Made by a program: the position numbers and the translations under genes. Shown here piece by piece: positions 39,637 through 49,202 of a stretch of 64,000 nucleotides of DNA; position 1 is the first letter of the stretch; the number at the start of each line of letters is the position of its first letter. This DNA comes from Clostridia bacterium (GTDB lineage: Bacteria > Bacillota > Clostridia > Oscillospirales > CAG-272): contig JAFQPI010000066.1 of the NCBI GenBank assembly GCA_017411805.1, positions 1 to 64,000 on the forward strand. Direction: 5' to 3'. Under the pieces are notes generated by a model, which saw only the letters and a program-made list of their open reading frames with translations, was not told the origin of the DNA and did not search any database.

Positions 39637-42508
39637 GATCAATTCTCTGCATAAATACTTCAACCGCGGAAAGGGGAACGAGATACACGTTCTCAACGAT
39701 ATCACCATGGAGCTCCCCGAGCGCGGTATGGTTGCCATCTTCGGCAGAAGCGGATGCGGTAAAACCACGCTTCTCAACGTTATCGGCGGACTTGACAACT
39801 ATCTTTCGGGCTCTGTCGAGATCGACGGCGAGAAGATCACGACAGATTCGGATGCTCTGCGCAACCGCCATATCGGCTATATCTTCCAGAACTACAACCT
39901 CAATACGGGCGCGACCTGCTTTGACAACGTCGCGGACGCTCTCCGCCTTTGCGGTATGAACGACAAGCAGGACTTTGATGCCATCCGCGAGCGCACTATG
40001 TCCGCGCTTTCCGCTGTCGGAATGGCGCAGTACGCAAGCCGCTATCCCGACACCCTTTCGGGCGGTCAGAAGCAGCGTATCGCTATCGCGCGCGCGATCG
40101 TAAAGTCCCCCGATATCATCCTCGCCGACGAGCCCACGGGTAACCTCGACGAGACCAACACGGTCATGATAATGGACATCCTCCGCGAGATCGCCGAGAC
40201 ACGGCTTGTCCTGCTCGTCACGCACGAGGCAAACCTCGTTGACAGCTATTGCGACCGCGTCATCGGTATCACCGACGGAAGGATCACGTCCGTCAAGGAG
40301 AATGACATCTCCTCGGACTTTGTTGCAAGGAACAAAAACCACGTCTACCTCGGCGAATTCGAGAAATCGAGCGAGGATGCGGGCGCAGTCAGCATCGACT
40401 ACTACGGCGAACCCGCTGAGGGCGGGATCAAGCTGACTGTCGTAAACGACGGCGGCAAGATATTCCTACGCGTTGATACCCCCGGAGTCCACGTCATCGA
40501 TGAATACGGTGAGACCAAGCTTCATGAGGGCACGTTTGAGAAAAAGGAAAGCGGCGAAAAAAAGAGCCGCCTCGATCTCTCGCTCCTATCAAGCTTCGAG
40601 GGCAAAAAATACGGCAGTCTTTTCACCTTCTTTGCCTCTTTGAAAAGCGGAAGCAAGATCTTATCGGGCAAAAAGATCCGCCGCGGAAAGAAGGTTGCCA
40701 AGGCATCCAACGTCCTTGCGGCATCATATCTCGTATGCTTCGCTCTGATATTCACGATCCTGCTCTCCTATTGCGCCTCGGGAATCGCGCTATATGACAA
40801 CGTATCGGGCAAAACCAACCAAAACATGTTTTACATCTCGCTCGACAGCATTGATCAGGATCGGCTTGCCGAAGTGATCAAGAAGGATGAGGCATGCATC
40901 GACTATATGTACACCTCAAGATTCTTTAATATGTCCGGAACAAATCTTCGCATTTCCACCGGTGTTTTTGAGACCTTCACCTACTCCAATTACGACGCCT
41001 ATCGCGCAAGCGTTGAGATCCTGCCCAACACGCTCATTAATAACTCTCCCGTGATCGCGGGAAGCACGGAGAATCTCGGCAGATTCGATATCGTTCTTTC
41101 AAAGGAAGCCGCGGACGAGATCCTTTCAACCGCGACATACGAATATATTTCCGAGTACGAGGATCTGATAAACTGTGAGATCGGCGCTTCTCGTTACAGC
41201 AGCGAAAGCAAGCTTCACGTTGCCGCGATCGTTGAAAGCGGCGAGCTTGCGGCGTATTATCATCCGAAAACGCTTGCTTCGAACCTGCTTTCTTCAAGCA
41301 GCAGACTCTCTCTGGTTCCCGCGTCCGACTTTGGAATTGATCTTAAAGAAGGCGAAGCTCTTGTAGGCGGCAACGTTCAGACAAAATATACTCCCCGCGT
41401 CGGCGAGACGATAAAGGTAAACGGTGTCGCTCTCAAAGTCACAGACGTTTGCTCAGCCGAATACGGTTATTGCGACTACACGTCATGGCTCATGCACGAG
41501 AATATCACGCCCGAAAGCTCGGATAACTATTTTGAAAGCCTTGAGAAGCATTACTCTTATCTGCATGATTACGCAGTTTATTGCCTGCTCTCCGGAATCG
41601 ACGAAGCCTGGATCCTCAGCTACTTCATTGAAGGAAACAAGGATGCGTTATATCTCGCGTCACGCGATATCGATTATTACGCCGCTTGCAAGTACCGCGA
41701 GACGCACGGAGCCTTCCCCGTATCGATCTCGATGGAAGACAGACAAAAATACGAAAAGAGCTTCTACGCGCTTGACCGCGAATGCGGTGAGTTCTATAAC
41801 CGTAACAATTACTATAATTCATCTCGCTACAACCCAACGGCAGTCTATCTCTCTGATGCGGACTATGCCTCCGCAGTCTTCGGCTTCGGCGAGACCCATC
41901 CCGTTGCTTTGGCGGATTACTACTATTATTCCGAATACAAAGTTACAGAATCGAATTCCCACCTCGTTCTCCACAGCACAGATCCCGAGGCAACCGAAGC
42001 CTTCCTCCGCGCTGAATTTCCCGAGCTTCCTCCGAACGACCCCGAGCTCAACGGATACGATTTCGTCACTCCCACGCTTGTGATCGAAACAGCTTTGGCA
42101 GATAGCCGTATGGAGATCATTTCAAGCATCGTCGGACTCGCTCTCGGACTGCTTCTTATGTGCGTTTGCATCTATTTTATCATGCGCTCCTCGATGCTCT
42201 CCAAGGTCCGCGAGATAGGAATCTACCGCGCTGTCGGCGTCTCGAAGAAGAATCTGATATACAAATTTGCAGTAGAATCAACCGCAATCGCCCTCCAGAC
42301 GCTTACCGTTGGATTTATTATCGGCGCATATCTTGCAACAACGCTTGCAAGCGGCGGAGTCACGAGCGCGACCTTCTACTTCCCCTTCTGGCTCGGCGCG
42401 CTTACGCTTGCCTTCCTCATCGGAACCTGCATCCTCTTCGGTATCCTTCCGATAGCGTCGCTGCTCCGTAAGACCCCCGCGCAGATACTTGCAAAGTACG
42501 ACATTTAA
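39629..42508 (+). CDS. ABC transporter, ATPase fused to FtsX-like permease (second of a pair)
   Basis: 959 residues, same architecture with a larger external domain. ATPase: Walker A FGRSGCGKTT, YIFQNYNLNTGATCFDNV, signature TLSGGQKQRIAIARA, Walker B IILADEPTGNLDE. One helix at about 365-390, an external domain of about 430 residues rich in Tyr and Asp/Glu, then three C-terminal helices with KVREIGIYRAVGVSKKNLIYKF, a clear FtsX-family segment. The two proteins probably assemble as a heterodimer. The ATG at 39629 has GGGAGG and overlaps the previous gene. No histidine kinase or regulator is adjacent; the substrate is unknown. Confidence 0.88.
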   Translation: MIKINSLHKYFNRGKGNEIHVLNDITMELPERGMVAIFGRSGCGKTTLLNVIGGLDNYLSGSVEIDGEKITTDSDALRNRHIGYIFQNYNLNTGATCFDNVADALRLCGMNDKQDFDAIRERTMSALSAVGMAQYASRYPDTLSGGQKQRIAIARAIVKSPDIILADEPTGNLDETNTVMIMDILREIAETRLVLLVTHEANLVDSYCDRVIGITDGRITSVKENDISSDFVARNKNHVYLGEFEKSSEDAGAVSIDYYGEPAEGGIKLTVVNDGGKIFLRVDTPGVHVIDEYGETKLHEGTFEKKESGEKKSRLDLSLLSSFEGKKYGSLFTFFASLKSGSKILSGKKIRRGKKVAKASNVLAASYLVCFALIFTILLSYCASGIALYDNVSGKTNQNMFYISLDSIDQDRLAEVIKKDEACIDYMYTSRFFNMSGTNLRISTGVFETFTYSNYDAYRASVEILPNTLINNSPVIAGSTENLGRFDIVLSKEAADEILSTATYEYISEYEDLINCEIGASRYSSESKLHVAAIVESGELAAYYHPKTLASNLLSSSSRLSLVPASDFGIDLKEGEALVGGNVQTKYTPRVGETIKVNGVALKVTDVCSAEYGYCDYTSWLMHENITPESSDNYFESLEKHYSYLHDYAVYCLLSGIDEAWILSYFIEGNKDALYLASRDIDYYAACKYRETHGAFPVSISMEDRQKYEKSFYALDRECGEFYNRNNYYNSSRYNPTAVYLSDADYASAVFGFGETHPVALADYYYYSEYKVTESNSHLVLHSTDPEATEAFLRAEFPELPPNDPELNGYDFVTPTLVIETALADSRMEIISSIVGLALGLLLMCVCIYFIMRSSMLSKVREIGIYRAVGVSKKNLIYKFAVESTAIALQTLTVGFIIGAYLATTLASGGVTSATFYFPFWLGALTLAFLIGTCILFGILPIASLLRKTPAQILAKYDI

Positions 42509-42511
42509 GGA

Positions 42512-42763
42512 AATGCAAAATGCAAAATGCAGAATGCAAAATGGAGGAAAATTTCCGTCGCTCCGCTCGTAAATTATTGAGAAGAGAATTTTGTTTCTGC
42601 TTGATAGCCTATTGTATGTTCTAAACTGAAGTTTTGCAAAATAAAAAATCGAGATGCTTTGAAGTTTCTGCTTCATTGCATCTCGATTTTTTCTGTTATG
42701 TTATTACTTGTTGCAGCTTAATAATTATGCATTTTGCATTTTGCATTCTGCATTCTGCATTAT
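42512..42763. repeat. Non-coding element bracketed by inverted heptamer arrays
   Basis: GCAAAAT-type heptamers at 42512-42543 reappear in inverted orientation at about 42725-42763 (TTTTGCA, TTCTGCA). Between them are an AT-rich stretch and the terminator at 42643. Another TTTTGCA array is at 23098. Confidence 0.7.
42643..42692. terminator. Bidirectional terminator
   Basis: A 15-bp perfect stem AAAAAATCGAGATGC/GCATCTCGATTTTTT with a 20-nt loop ends the two convergent transcription units. Confidence 0.85.
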
Positions 42764-42774
42764 CCGCTGCTCGC

Positions 42775-43968
42775 TCAATCCCCGATCAAATACCGCTCAT
42801 ACGCCCCGTGGCTCTCCGCGATCTTCGCGATATCGGCGTCGGTCAGAAGACCTTTTTCGTATGCCTCCTTAAATTCAACGATGCCAGAATCTCTGCTGTA
42901 GACCCACATTTCGGCTCCGTTACCGAAAAAGATCTCGTGTCCCGCAAGTTTAAAAACCGTCACAACTTCGGTCGGATCAACTTCAGCGAAAACTGCATAC
43001 CCGGAGACGATTCCGTAATATCTCCAGCCGATCAGATCGGAATTTGCATTTTCCATGAAATACACGTGGCTCGAGTTTCCGCCTATCGCGGCATACCACG
43101 AACAAATCGCGTCGATCCTTTCTTCGCTGTAGATGCCGCCATACCTTTCGGTGTAATTCTCAAATTCCGCGTTGTACCGTTCCTCATAGGCATCCGTATA
43201 CATACGCGCCTCGATCTCGGCGATCATTTCGTCCGAAATATCCTCGAGATCATCGGTAAATTTCACGTAGCTGTAATCGGTCTTCTTATCCGCGTAATTC
43301 GCTTTCCAATACGTATTGAAATCGCTGTTACGCTTTGAGATCAGAAGGACGTCGATCGCGGTCAGCCATTCCTTTTCGTATGCTTCGGCAAGCGGGATCA
43401 TCTCCTCGCCTCGGCAGACGTAGACGACAAAAGGAGTGGGATTGGCGATCTTCACGCCGCCGAGCTCGATCGAGCTTTCCTTCTCCGTAAAGGAATGGAT
43501 CGAAATTATCTCGCAGCCGCCGACTGTGCCGTAATAGCGCGAGGTGTAGAGATTTACGTGGCTGAGGCTGTCGTCGATCTCGAGGTTTTCGCGGTTCAGA
43601 AGCGTACTTTTACCGCGCAAAGCTAATTCGACAGCCGAATTTTGTGCCGCGTTTTCAATCTCATTACCCTCAAGCTCGGTCTTTTTCAAAAATGCGGTCT
43701 GTGCATCAACTTCGTTTTTGTAGATCATCTTGTAAAACGCCTGTCTTACCTCCTCGATGCGCTCAGCCGCGATCGGCTCAAGGTCGGAGGAAAATACGAT
43801 ATACGGAGCGTCATCGGCGTGGGCATCCGAATAATCGGTCAATGCGCCGAGAGTCAATTCGGGAGCACTCGAAGCGTCGCCGCTTTCTCTTTCGGAAAAA
43901 CAAGCGCACAGAAAAATTGCAAGTGCAGAAATGAAAACTACAGCCCAAATTGCTTTTAATCGTTTCAT
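42775..43968 (-). CDS. Lipoprotein of unknown function with internal duplication
   Basis: 397 residues. The signal peptide ends in the lipobox LCAC near residue 22. The mature protein seems to be two copies of one domain of about 180 residues: YIVFSSDLEPIAAERIEEVRQ...RYYGTVGGCEII...VVYVCRGEEMIPLAEAYEKEWLT, and YVKFTDDLEDISDEMIAEIEA...RYYGIVSGYAVF...MWVYSRDSGIVEFKEAYEKGLLT. I do not recognise the family. The ATG at 43968 follows GGAGGAA; a longer frame starts further upstream. It is a single gene. Confidence 0.82.
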   Translation of the reverse strand: MKRLKAIWAVVFISALAIFLCACFSERESGDASSAPELTLGALTDYSDAHADDAPYIVFSSDLEPIAAERIEEVRQAFYKMIYKNEVDAQTAFLKKTELEGNEIENAAQNSAVELALRGKSTLLNRENLEIDDSLSHVNLYTSRYYGTVGGCEIISIHSFTEKESSIELGGVKIANPTPFVVYVCRGEEMIPLAEAYEKEWLTAIDVLLISKRNSDFNTYWKANYADKKTDYSYVKFTDDLEDISDEMIAEIEARMYTDAYEERYNAEFENYTERYGGIYSEERIDAICSWYAAIGGNSSHVYFMENANSDLIGWRYYGIVSGYAVFAEVDPTEVVTVFKLAGHEIFFGNGAEMWVYSRDSGIVEFKEAYEKGLLTDADIAKIAESHGAYERYLIGD

Positions 43969-44042
43969 AAGTATTCCTCCTTTTTGTTTCATATTATTTA
44001 AGACAGATTTTTTCGCTCAAGGTTTCACATTTTCTTGAAAAT

Positions 44043-44816
44043 TTACAAATTTTCTTTTACTCTCCAAGCCTTCGCTCTGCCCTTTTTCTCGGTTTCCTCG
44101 ACAACTCCGAGGTTTTGGAGTGCCGCGACAGCCATATATGCGTGCTTACTGTGAATGATCTTTGCAGCCCTTCGGTATTCCTCCACCGTGAAGCTTTCGG
44201 GAAGTCCCTCGGGAATCAGCTCGAGGAAATCCTGTGGCTCAGCAAAAACAACTTCGTCGATTATATCGACGGGCAATCTCTCAAAGCGCGAGGAATGGCG
44301 TTTTTTATCCTTTCCTCTGCCGTCGAGGAAGCGGTATTCCTCCTCCTCGATGAAGAGAAACCATACCGCAACCCTTCCCGTGGCGAGTGCATCCGAGATA
44401 TAAACGAGCTCGTGCGCCTCGCCGAAGACGTTTGATACTCCGGGGACACGCTTTCTCGGCTGCGATTCGCCCGTTTCGGGGTCGATCCAAATGCGAAATC
44501 TCTTCATTGGGATCGGATGAACTACGGTTACGTGGCAATCGGTGTTCTCAATATAGTATTCAAGTTTTGCTTTAAGTGGATATAGCGACCCCGTCTGTAT
44601 CTCAAAGATCTCGTCATCGAGCTTAATGTCTGCTACGAATCTGTTGCCCATATCCGCCTCGTATTTTGTCTCATCGGGGCAGACAAAGCGTTTAAGCGCG
44701 ATATGCATTCTTTTTTCATTGAGAGTTCCGATCCCGCCGCCCTCCGCCGCGGTTCTGACTGTCAGAATATCGCGGCAGATCGCGCGGAATTTCTCTCTTT
44801 CAAAATTGCTTATCAT
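44043..44816 (-). CDS. Putative PD-(D/E)xK-like protein with C-terminal winged helix
   Basis: 257 residues. The N-terminal half shows GTLNEKRMHIALKRFV, then MGNRFVADIKLDDEIFEIQTG: an Asp, a short hairpin and E-x-Q, as in some restriction-endonuclease-like folds. The C-terminal third looks like a winged helix (SFTVEEYRRAAKIIHSKHAY, AALQNLGVVEETEKKGRAKAWRV). I am not certain of the family. Its ATG overlaps the stop codon of the ABC exporter gene (ATGA), so it is translated with the transporters and MarR, an unexpected partnership. Confidence 0.65.
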   Translation of the reverse strand: MISNFEREKFRAICRDILTVRTAAEGGGIGTLNEKRMHIALKRFVCPDETKYEADMGNRFVADIKLDDEIFEIQTGSLYPLKAKLEYYIENTDCHVTVVHPIPMKRFRIWIDPETGESQPRKRVPGVSNVFGEAHELVYISDALATGRVAVWFLFIEEEEYRFLDGRGKDKKRHSSRFERLPVDIIDEVVFAEPQDFLELIPEGLPESFTVEEYRRAAKIIHSKHAYMAVAALQNLGVVEETEKKGRAKAWRVKENL

Positions 44817-46699
44817 GTTGCGATTCCCGCAAACTGATTCGAGTAGAGCTTATGATACTCTCCTCCGAGAGCCAAAAGCTCCTCGTGGCTTCCCGATTCG
44901 ACGATCACACCGTGATTGAGAACAACGATCACGTCCGCGTCACGGATAGTAGAAAGTCTGTGCGCGATAATGAGCGACGTGCGGTTCTTCATCAGCGCGA
45001 CCATTGCCTTCTGAATATGCATTTCGGTTCTTGTATCTACGGATGACGTTGCCTCGTCAAGAATGAGTATTCTCGGATCGGCAAGCACCGCGCGAGAGAT
45101 CGAAAGAAGCTGTCTTTGTCCCTGCGAGAGATTGCTGCCCGACTCGGCAAGCTCGGTCTTGTATCCCTCGGGCAGACGGTCGATGAAGAAATCGGCGTAT
45201 GAGGTGTGCGCCGCGCGCTTCATATCCTCGTCGTCGGCATCCTCGCGGCCGTATTTGATATTCTTCTCGATAGTGTCCGAGAAGAGGACGGTATCCTGAA
45301 GAACGATTGCGATCGCACGGCGGAGATCCGCCTTCGGGATCGTTGTGATATCAACGCCGTCGACCGTTATCGTACCGCTGTCGGGCTCGTAGAATCTCGT
45401 CAAAAGATTTACGATCGTGGTCTTACCCGAGCCCGTCGCGCCAACGATGGCAACCTTCTGTCCCGCCTTTACGCTGAGATTCAGCCCCTTGAGGACCTTC
45501 TCGCCTTCGATATAGGAAAAGTCAATATCCTTGAACTCGATGTCTCCGCGAAGCGACTGGATATCGAGCTTTTCTTTTCCCTCGTCGATCTCAGGTCTCG
45601 AATCAAGGATCTCGAAGATTCTCTCAGCACCCGCAAGTGCCGTCAGGATCGTCGAATACTGATTTGCGATCATGTTGATCGGGTGCGAAAACTTCTTTGA
45701 ATACTGCAGCATAGCCTGAACCGAGCCGATCGTGAACGCCGCGCCCGTCACGGGATCGGCATTCAGAATGAGATAACCGCCGACTGCGGCGATCATAACG
45801 TACTGCAGGTTACCGATGAAGTTCATAACGGGACCCATTATTGAGCCCCAGACGCGTGCCGAGATCGAGCAGGAACGGAAATTATCCGAGATCTCTCCGA
45901 ATTTTTCGATCGCATCGGGCTCTTTGCCGTAAGCCACAACCGTCTTATAGCCCGTGACCATCTCCTCGATCTGTCCGTTGAGCTGACCGAGAAGTTTCTG
46001 GCGGCGAATGAAATATTTTCGCATAAATTTTGCGAGAGTAGACGATACTAAAATAGTTATCGGGATCGTCACGATCGCAACGAGTGTCACGATCCAGCTG
46101 TAATAAAGCATCATGCAAAGCGCGCCGATTAGGGTCAGAACGCCCGAGAAAAGCGCGGTCAGCGACTGCGACATTGCCGTTGATACATTTTCCGCGTCGT
46201 TTGTAAGCCGGCTCATAATGTCGCCGTGGCGATGGCGGTCGGTATAGCTGATCGGAAGCTTCGAGATCTTATTGAAAAGATCGCGGCGGATGTGGTAAAC
46301 GGTATTCTGCGCAAGCTTTGCGGCAACTCTGCCCTGGATGAGCTGGCTGAGCGCGCGGATAAGATACGCGCAGAACATGATAAGAAGCACGCCGGTAAGC
46401 GACTTCATATCGACCCTGAGCTTCAGCGCATCGTCGAAATAGAACTTATCTATCGCAAGCTGCTGGAACATCGGATTGAGGACGTCGGCAAGAGTTACGA
46501 CAAAGGTTGCGATGATAAGGAAGATGAGTATCCAGGAACTCTTGCCCGAGTAGCGGAGCAGACGCGAGATCGTCTTGCCCATATTCTTCGGCTTTTCGCG
46601 GTTGATGCGCGCGTTCATTCCTCCGGGACCGCCGGGTCCTCCGCCGGGTCGGAGATTCATCTTAACTTCCTGTCTTTCGGGAGGTCTCTGTTCAGCCAT
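44813..46699 (-). CDS. ABC exporter, transmembrane-ATPase half (second subunit)
   Basis: 628 residues. A Gly/Pro-rich cytoplasmic N-terminus (RPGGGPGGPGG) precedes six helices and an ATPase domain: Walker A GATGSGKTT, Q-loop IVLQDTVLFSDTI, signature NLSQGQRQLLSISRA (an S-Q variant), Walker B ILILDEATSSVDTRTE with catalytic Glu, and IAHRLST. With the upstream gene it forms a heterodimeric exporter of the MarR-linked multidrug type. It overlaps the upstream stop as TGATG. Confidence 0.92.
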   Translation of the reverse strand: MAEQRPPERQEVKMNLRPGGGPGGPGGMNARINREKPKNMGKTISRLLRYSGKSSWILIFLIIATFVVTLADVLNPMFQQLAIDKFYFDDALKLRVDMKSLTGVLLIMFCAYLIRALSQLIQGRVAAKLAQNTVYHIRRDLFNKISKLPISYTDRHRHGDIMSRLTNDAENVSTAMSQSLTALFSGVLTLIGALCMMLYYSWIVTLVAIVTIPITILVSSTLAKFMRKYFIRRQKLLGQLNGQIEEMVTGYKTVVAYGKEPDAIEKFGEISDNFRSCSISARVWGSIMGPVMNFIGNLQYVMIAAVGGYLILNADPVTGAAFTIGSVQAMLQYSKKFSHPINMIANQYSTILTALAGAERIFEILDSRPEIDEGKEKLDIQSLRGDIEFKDIDFSYIEGEKVLKGLNLSVKAGQKVAIVGATGSGKTTIVNLLTRFYEPDSGTITVDGVDITTIPKADLRRAIAIVLQDTVLFSDTIEKNIKYGREDADDEDMKRAAHTSYADFFIDRLPEGYKTELAESGSNLSQGQRQLLSISRAVLADPRILILDEATSSVDTRTEMHIQKAMVALMKNRTSLIIAHRLSTIRDADVIVVLNHGVIVESGSHEELLALGGEYHKLYSNQFAGIAT

Positions 46700-48516
46700 C
46701 AGTTGTTACCTCCTTCTACGTTCTGTCTCTGCGACGAGCAGATATCGCGGTAGGTCTCGCTGATCTTCAAAAGCTCATCGTGCGGAGCGCAATGGATGAT
46801 CCGTCCGTCCGATTCAATAACGGCAATTCTGTCCGCGTGCTTTACGCTGGCGATTCTCTGCGCGACCATAATAACCGTGGTATCCTTCAATGACTCATGC
46901 AGAGCCGCGCGGAGGCGCGATTCTGTTGCAAGGTCGAGAGCCGAGGTCGCGTCGTCAAGGATGAGTATCTCGGGCTTGCGGACGAGTGCGCGCGCGATCG
47001 AAAGCCTCTGCTTCTGACCGCCCGAAAGTGACGCGCCCTTCTCTGCAATGAATGTGTCGTAGCCATCGGTAAATTCCGAGACGAAGGAATCCGCCTGCGC
47101 GATCGATGCAGCCGCGCGGATCTCCTCTGCGGTCGCATCCTCCTTGCCCCACTTGATATTGTTTGCGATAGTATCCGAGAAGAGCTCGCTCTTCTGCATA
47201 ACGTAGCCGATCTTTTGGCGGAGCGCGGGAAGCGAATATTCGGAAATCTCTCGTCCGTCGATATAGACCTTGCCATTTACTGCGTCGTAATATCTCGGAA
47301 TAAGCGAGATCAGCGAGGATTTGCCCGAGCCCGTTGCACCGATAACGGCAAGAGTCTCGCCGTGTTTAACTTTCAGGGAAATGTCAGATAGCACGTTCTT
47401 GCCCGCGGTATTCGGATACTTGAAATCAACGCCGCGGAATTCAATGGCGTAATCCGAGCGAACGCCCTCGGTCTCCTTGCCGCCCTTGATGACGGGCTCG
47501 GATTCAAGCACCTCGATAACTCGTCTCGAGGATGCGCCCGCACGCGAGATCGTCTGGAAGATCATAGTCAGCATCATAAGCGAGTTTACGACCTGAGTAA
47601 CGTACGTAATAGCCGCCATGACAGTACCCGTGGTCATACCCGCCGCCTCGATCTGAACCTGCCAGCCGCCGATATAGATGATGGCAACCGTCGCAAAGGC
47701 GAGAGAAATTATGAGAATCGGGTTTATGAAAACGAGAAGGAGCTGAACCTTCAGGTTGGTATCGCGCATCTCGCTGTTTGCTGTCTCAAAACGGTCGCAT
47801 TCGTATTCCTCGCGGACGTAAGCCTTGATAACTCGTGCACCGCCGATATTCTCGCGCGCAACCGAATTGATGCGGTCAAGCTTCTTCTGCACCTCCGAAA
47901 ACAGCGGAACAGCTTTGCGAATGATAAATACCATCGCAAAAAGCTGGATCGGAAGCGTACAAAGCAGAACGATACCGAAGTTTACGTTGAGAGAAAGGAG
48001 CATAACTGTGCCGCCTATGAAAAACATTGGCGAGCGAACGATCATGCGGAGCATATGCTCGACGAATTCGACGAGGATCGTAATATCGTTCGTCATTCTC
48101 GTAACGAGCGAGCCTGTGGTAAACTTATCGGTCTGCTCAACAGAGAGTGCCATAACGTGCGAATAAGCATCGCGGCGAAGATCGTTTCCGAATCCCTGCG
48201 AAGCCTTTGCGGCTGTGTATGCGCAGAAGGTTCCGAAGAAGCCGCCTACAAGCGTAACGCATAGCATCAGTATGCCGAAGAGGATGATGATCTCCATTCT
48301 CGTCGCATCCGCGCCGAGGAAGAGATCGATAAGGCTTGCGGCAAGTTCAGAGCCGTGCTTAGGATCGGTGGGAGAATATCCCTCAACGCCGAAATTTACT
48401 ATGTAAGACATAAGGTAGGGCAGGCAAAGGTCGCCCAGAACCTCACCTATCATCATAATAGGTGAGATCATTGCCACAAACCAATATGGCTTTAGATAAG
48501 GAATCAGCTTTTTCAT
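46699..48516 (-). CDS. ABC exporter, transmembrane-ATPase half (first subunit)
   Basis: 605 residues: six helices, then an ATPase with Walker A GATGSGKSS, Q-loop YVMQKSELFSDTIANNI, signature SLSGGQKQRLSIARAL, and Walker B EILILDDATSALDLATE, where the catalytic Glu is replaced by Asp. That is the usual degenerate site of heterodimeric exporters, with the partner subunit supplying the active site. Its ATG overlaps the MarR stop (TAATG). Substrates of this family include drugs and peptides. Confidence 0.92.
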   Translation of the reverse strand: MKKLIPYLKPYWFVAMISPIMMIGEVLGDLCLPYLMSYIVNFGVEGYSPTDPKHGSELAASLIDLFLGADATRMEIIILFGILMLCVTLVGGFFGTFCAYTAAKASQGFGNDLRRDAYSHVMALSVEQTDKFTTGSLVTRMTNDITILVEFVEHMLRMIVRSPMFFIGGTVMLLSLNVNFGIVLLCTLPIQLFAMVFIIRKAVPLFSEVQKKLDRINSVARENIGGARVIKAYVREEYECDRFETANSEMRDTNLKVQLLLVFINPILIISLAFATVAIIYIGGWQVQIEAAGMTTGTVMAAITYVTQVVNSLMMLTMIFQTISRAGASSRRVIEVLESEPVIKGGKETEGVRSDYAIEFRGVDFKYPNTAGKNVLSDISLKVKHGETLAVIGATGSGKSSLISLIPRYYDAVNGKVYIDGREISEYSLPALRQKIGYVMQKSELFSDTIANNIKWGKEDATAEEIRAAASIAQADSFVSEFTDGYDTFIAEKGASLSGGQKQRLSIARALVRKPEILILDDATSALDLATESRLRAALHESLKDTTVIMVAQRIASVKHADRIAVIESDGRIIHCAPHDELLKISETYRDICSSQRQNVEGGNN

Positions 48517-48977
48517 TATTCGTTCTTTCCCTTCGGATTTGAAAGATTATCGCGTATACGCAGAAGCATTTTTCTGAGAAGAACGATTTCCTCATCGGAG
48601 AATCCGTTCATCATCTCGTCATCAACTCTGTTGAAGCGTTCGGTGTTCTCGCGCTCAAGAGCATGCCCCTTATCCGAAAGAAATACTCTCGCGGCACGCT
48701 TATCGTCAGCATCTACCTCGCGTACTATATATCCCTCGTCCTCAAGATGCTTGAGGGCAACGCTTACCGTCGGAGGTTTTAGTCCGGCACGGCGTGAAAG
48801 CTCAAGTTGAGTCATGCCTTCCTCATGGGAAAGGCAGAAAAGTAAAGAGCGGCAGCTGTTCTGCGTCATGATCGGATCATTTTCCCTTGACCTGAGGGTA
48901 CATCTTTGCATGCGTGAAATGTGGCCTATCAACATCGGAGGTGTCAGCATATCATCCGGAATAGGGTTCTTTTTCAT
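48516..48977 (-). CDS. MarR family transcriptional regulator
   Basis: 153 residues. The winged helix reads MTQLELSRRAGLKPPTVSVALKHLEDEGYIVREVDADDKRAARVFLSDKG in parts: TQLELSRRAGL, PTVSVALKHLED and the wing DADDKRAARVFL. MarR proteins repress efflux operons and release DNA on binding small molecules. It is the first gene of a four-gene coupled operon with two ABC subunits and the nuclease-like protein. AAAGGAG precedes the ATG and palindromic operators overlap its promoter. Confidence 0.93.
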   Translation of the reverse strand: MKKNPIPDDMLTPPMLIGHISRMQRCTLRSRENDPIMTQNSCRSLLFCLSHEEGMTQLELSRRAGLKPPTVSVALKHLEDEGYIVREVDADDKRAARVFLSDKGHALERENTERFNRVDDEMMNGFSDEEIVLLRKMLLRIRDNLSNPKGKNE

Positions 48978-48995
48978 TTGGATTCTCCTTTGAAA

Positions 48996-49074
48996 TTAGT
49001 TTGTTAGTAAACTAACTATTATTATAGCAATTTTTTCCGAAAAGTCAAGAGAATAATTAGTTTATTAACAAATT
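48996..49074 (-). promoter_or_regulatory. Promoter of the marR operon with two operators
   Basis: Minus strand TTGACT (49043-49048), 16 nt, TATAAT (49021-49026). TTAGTTT/AAACTAA (48996-49015) lies between the -10 box and the gene; a related imperfect palindrome at 49053-49074 lies upstream of the -35 box. Two MarR dimers could bracket the promoter. Confidence 0.8.
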
Positions 49075-49202
49075 ATTTTTTCAGCCGAAAAATGGCATGC
49101 CGATTGAATTTTTCTACACATCAATCACAAATAAAGGGGTAAATTATTATTGCGGAAAAGCAAATCACGTTTTTTCTGCAGACTAAGAAACCGGTGGATC
49201 TT

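Noticed and set aside
46699-48516. Damaged ABC exporter because the catalytic Glu after Walker B is Asp
   Set aside because: Heterodimeric exporters normally have one degenerate ATP site, and the partner subunit retains the Glu.
49143-49202. Frameshift at the start of spoIVB
   Set aside because: A second frame (from TTG at 49150) encodes a basic peptide resembling a SpoIVB N-terminus, but the ATG at 49203 already gives a basic segment, a membrane helix and a complete protease, so no error is needed.
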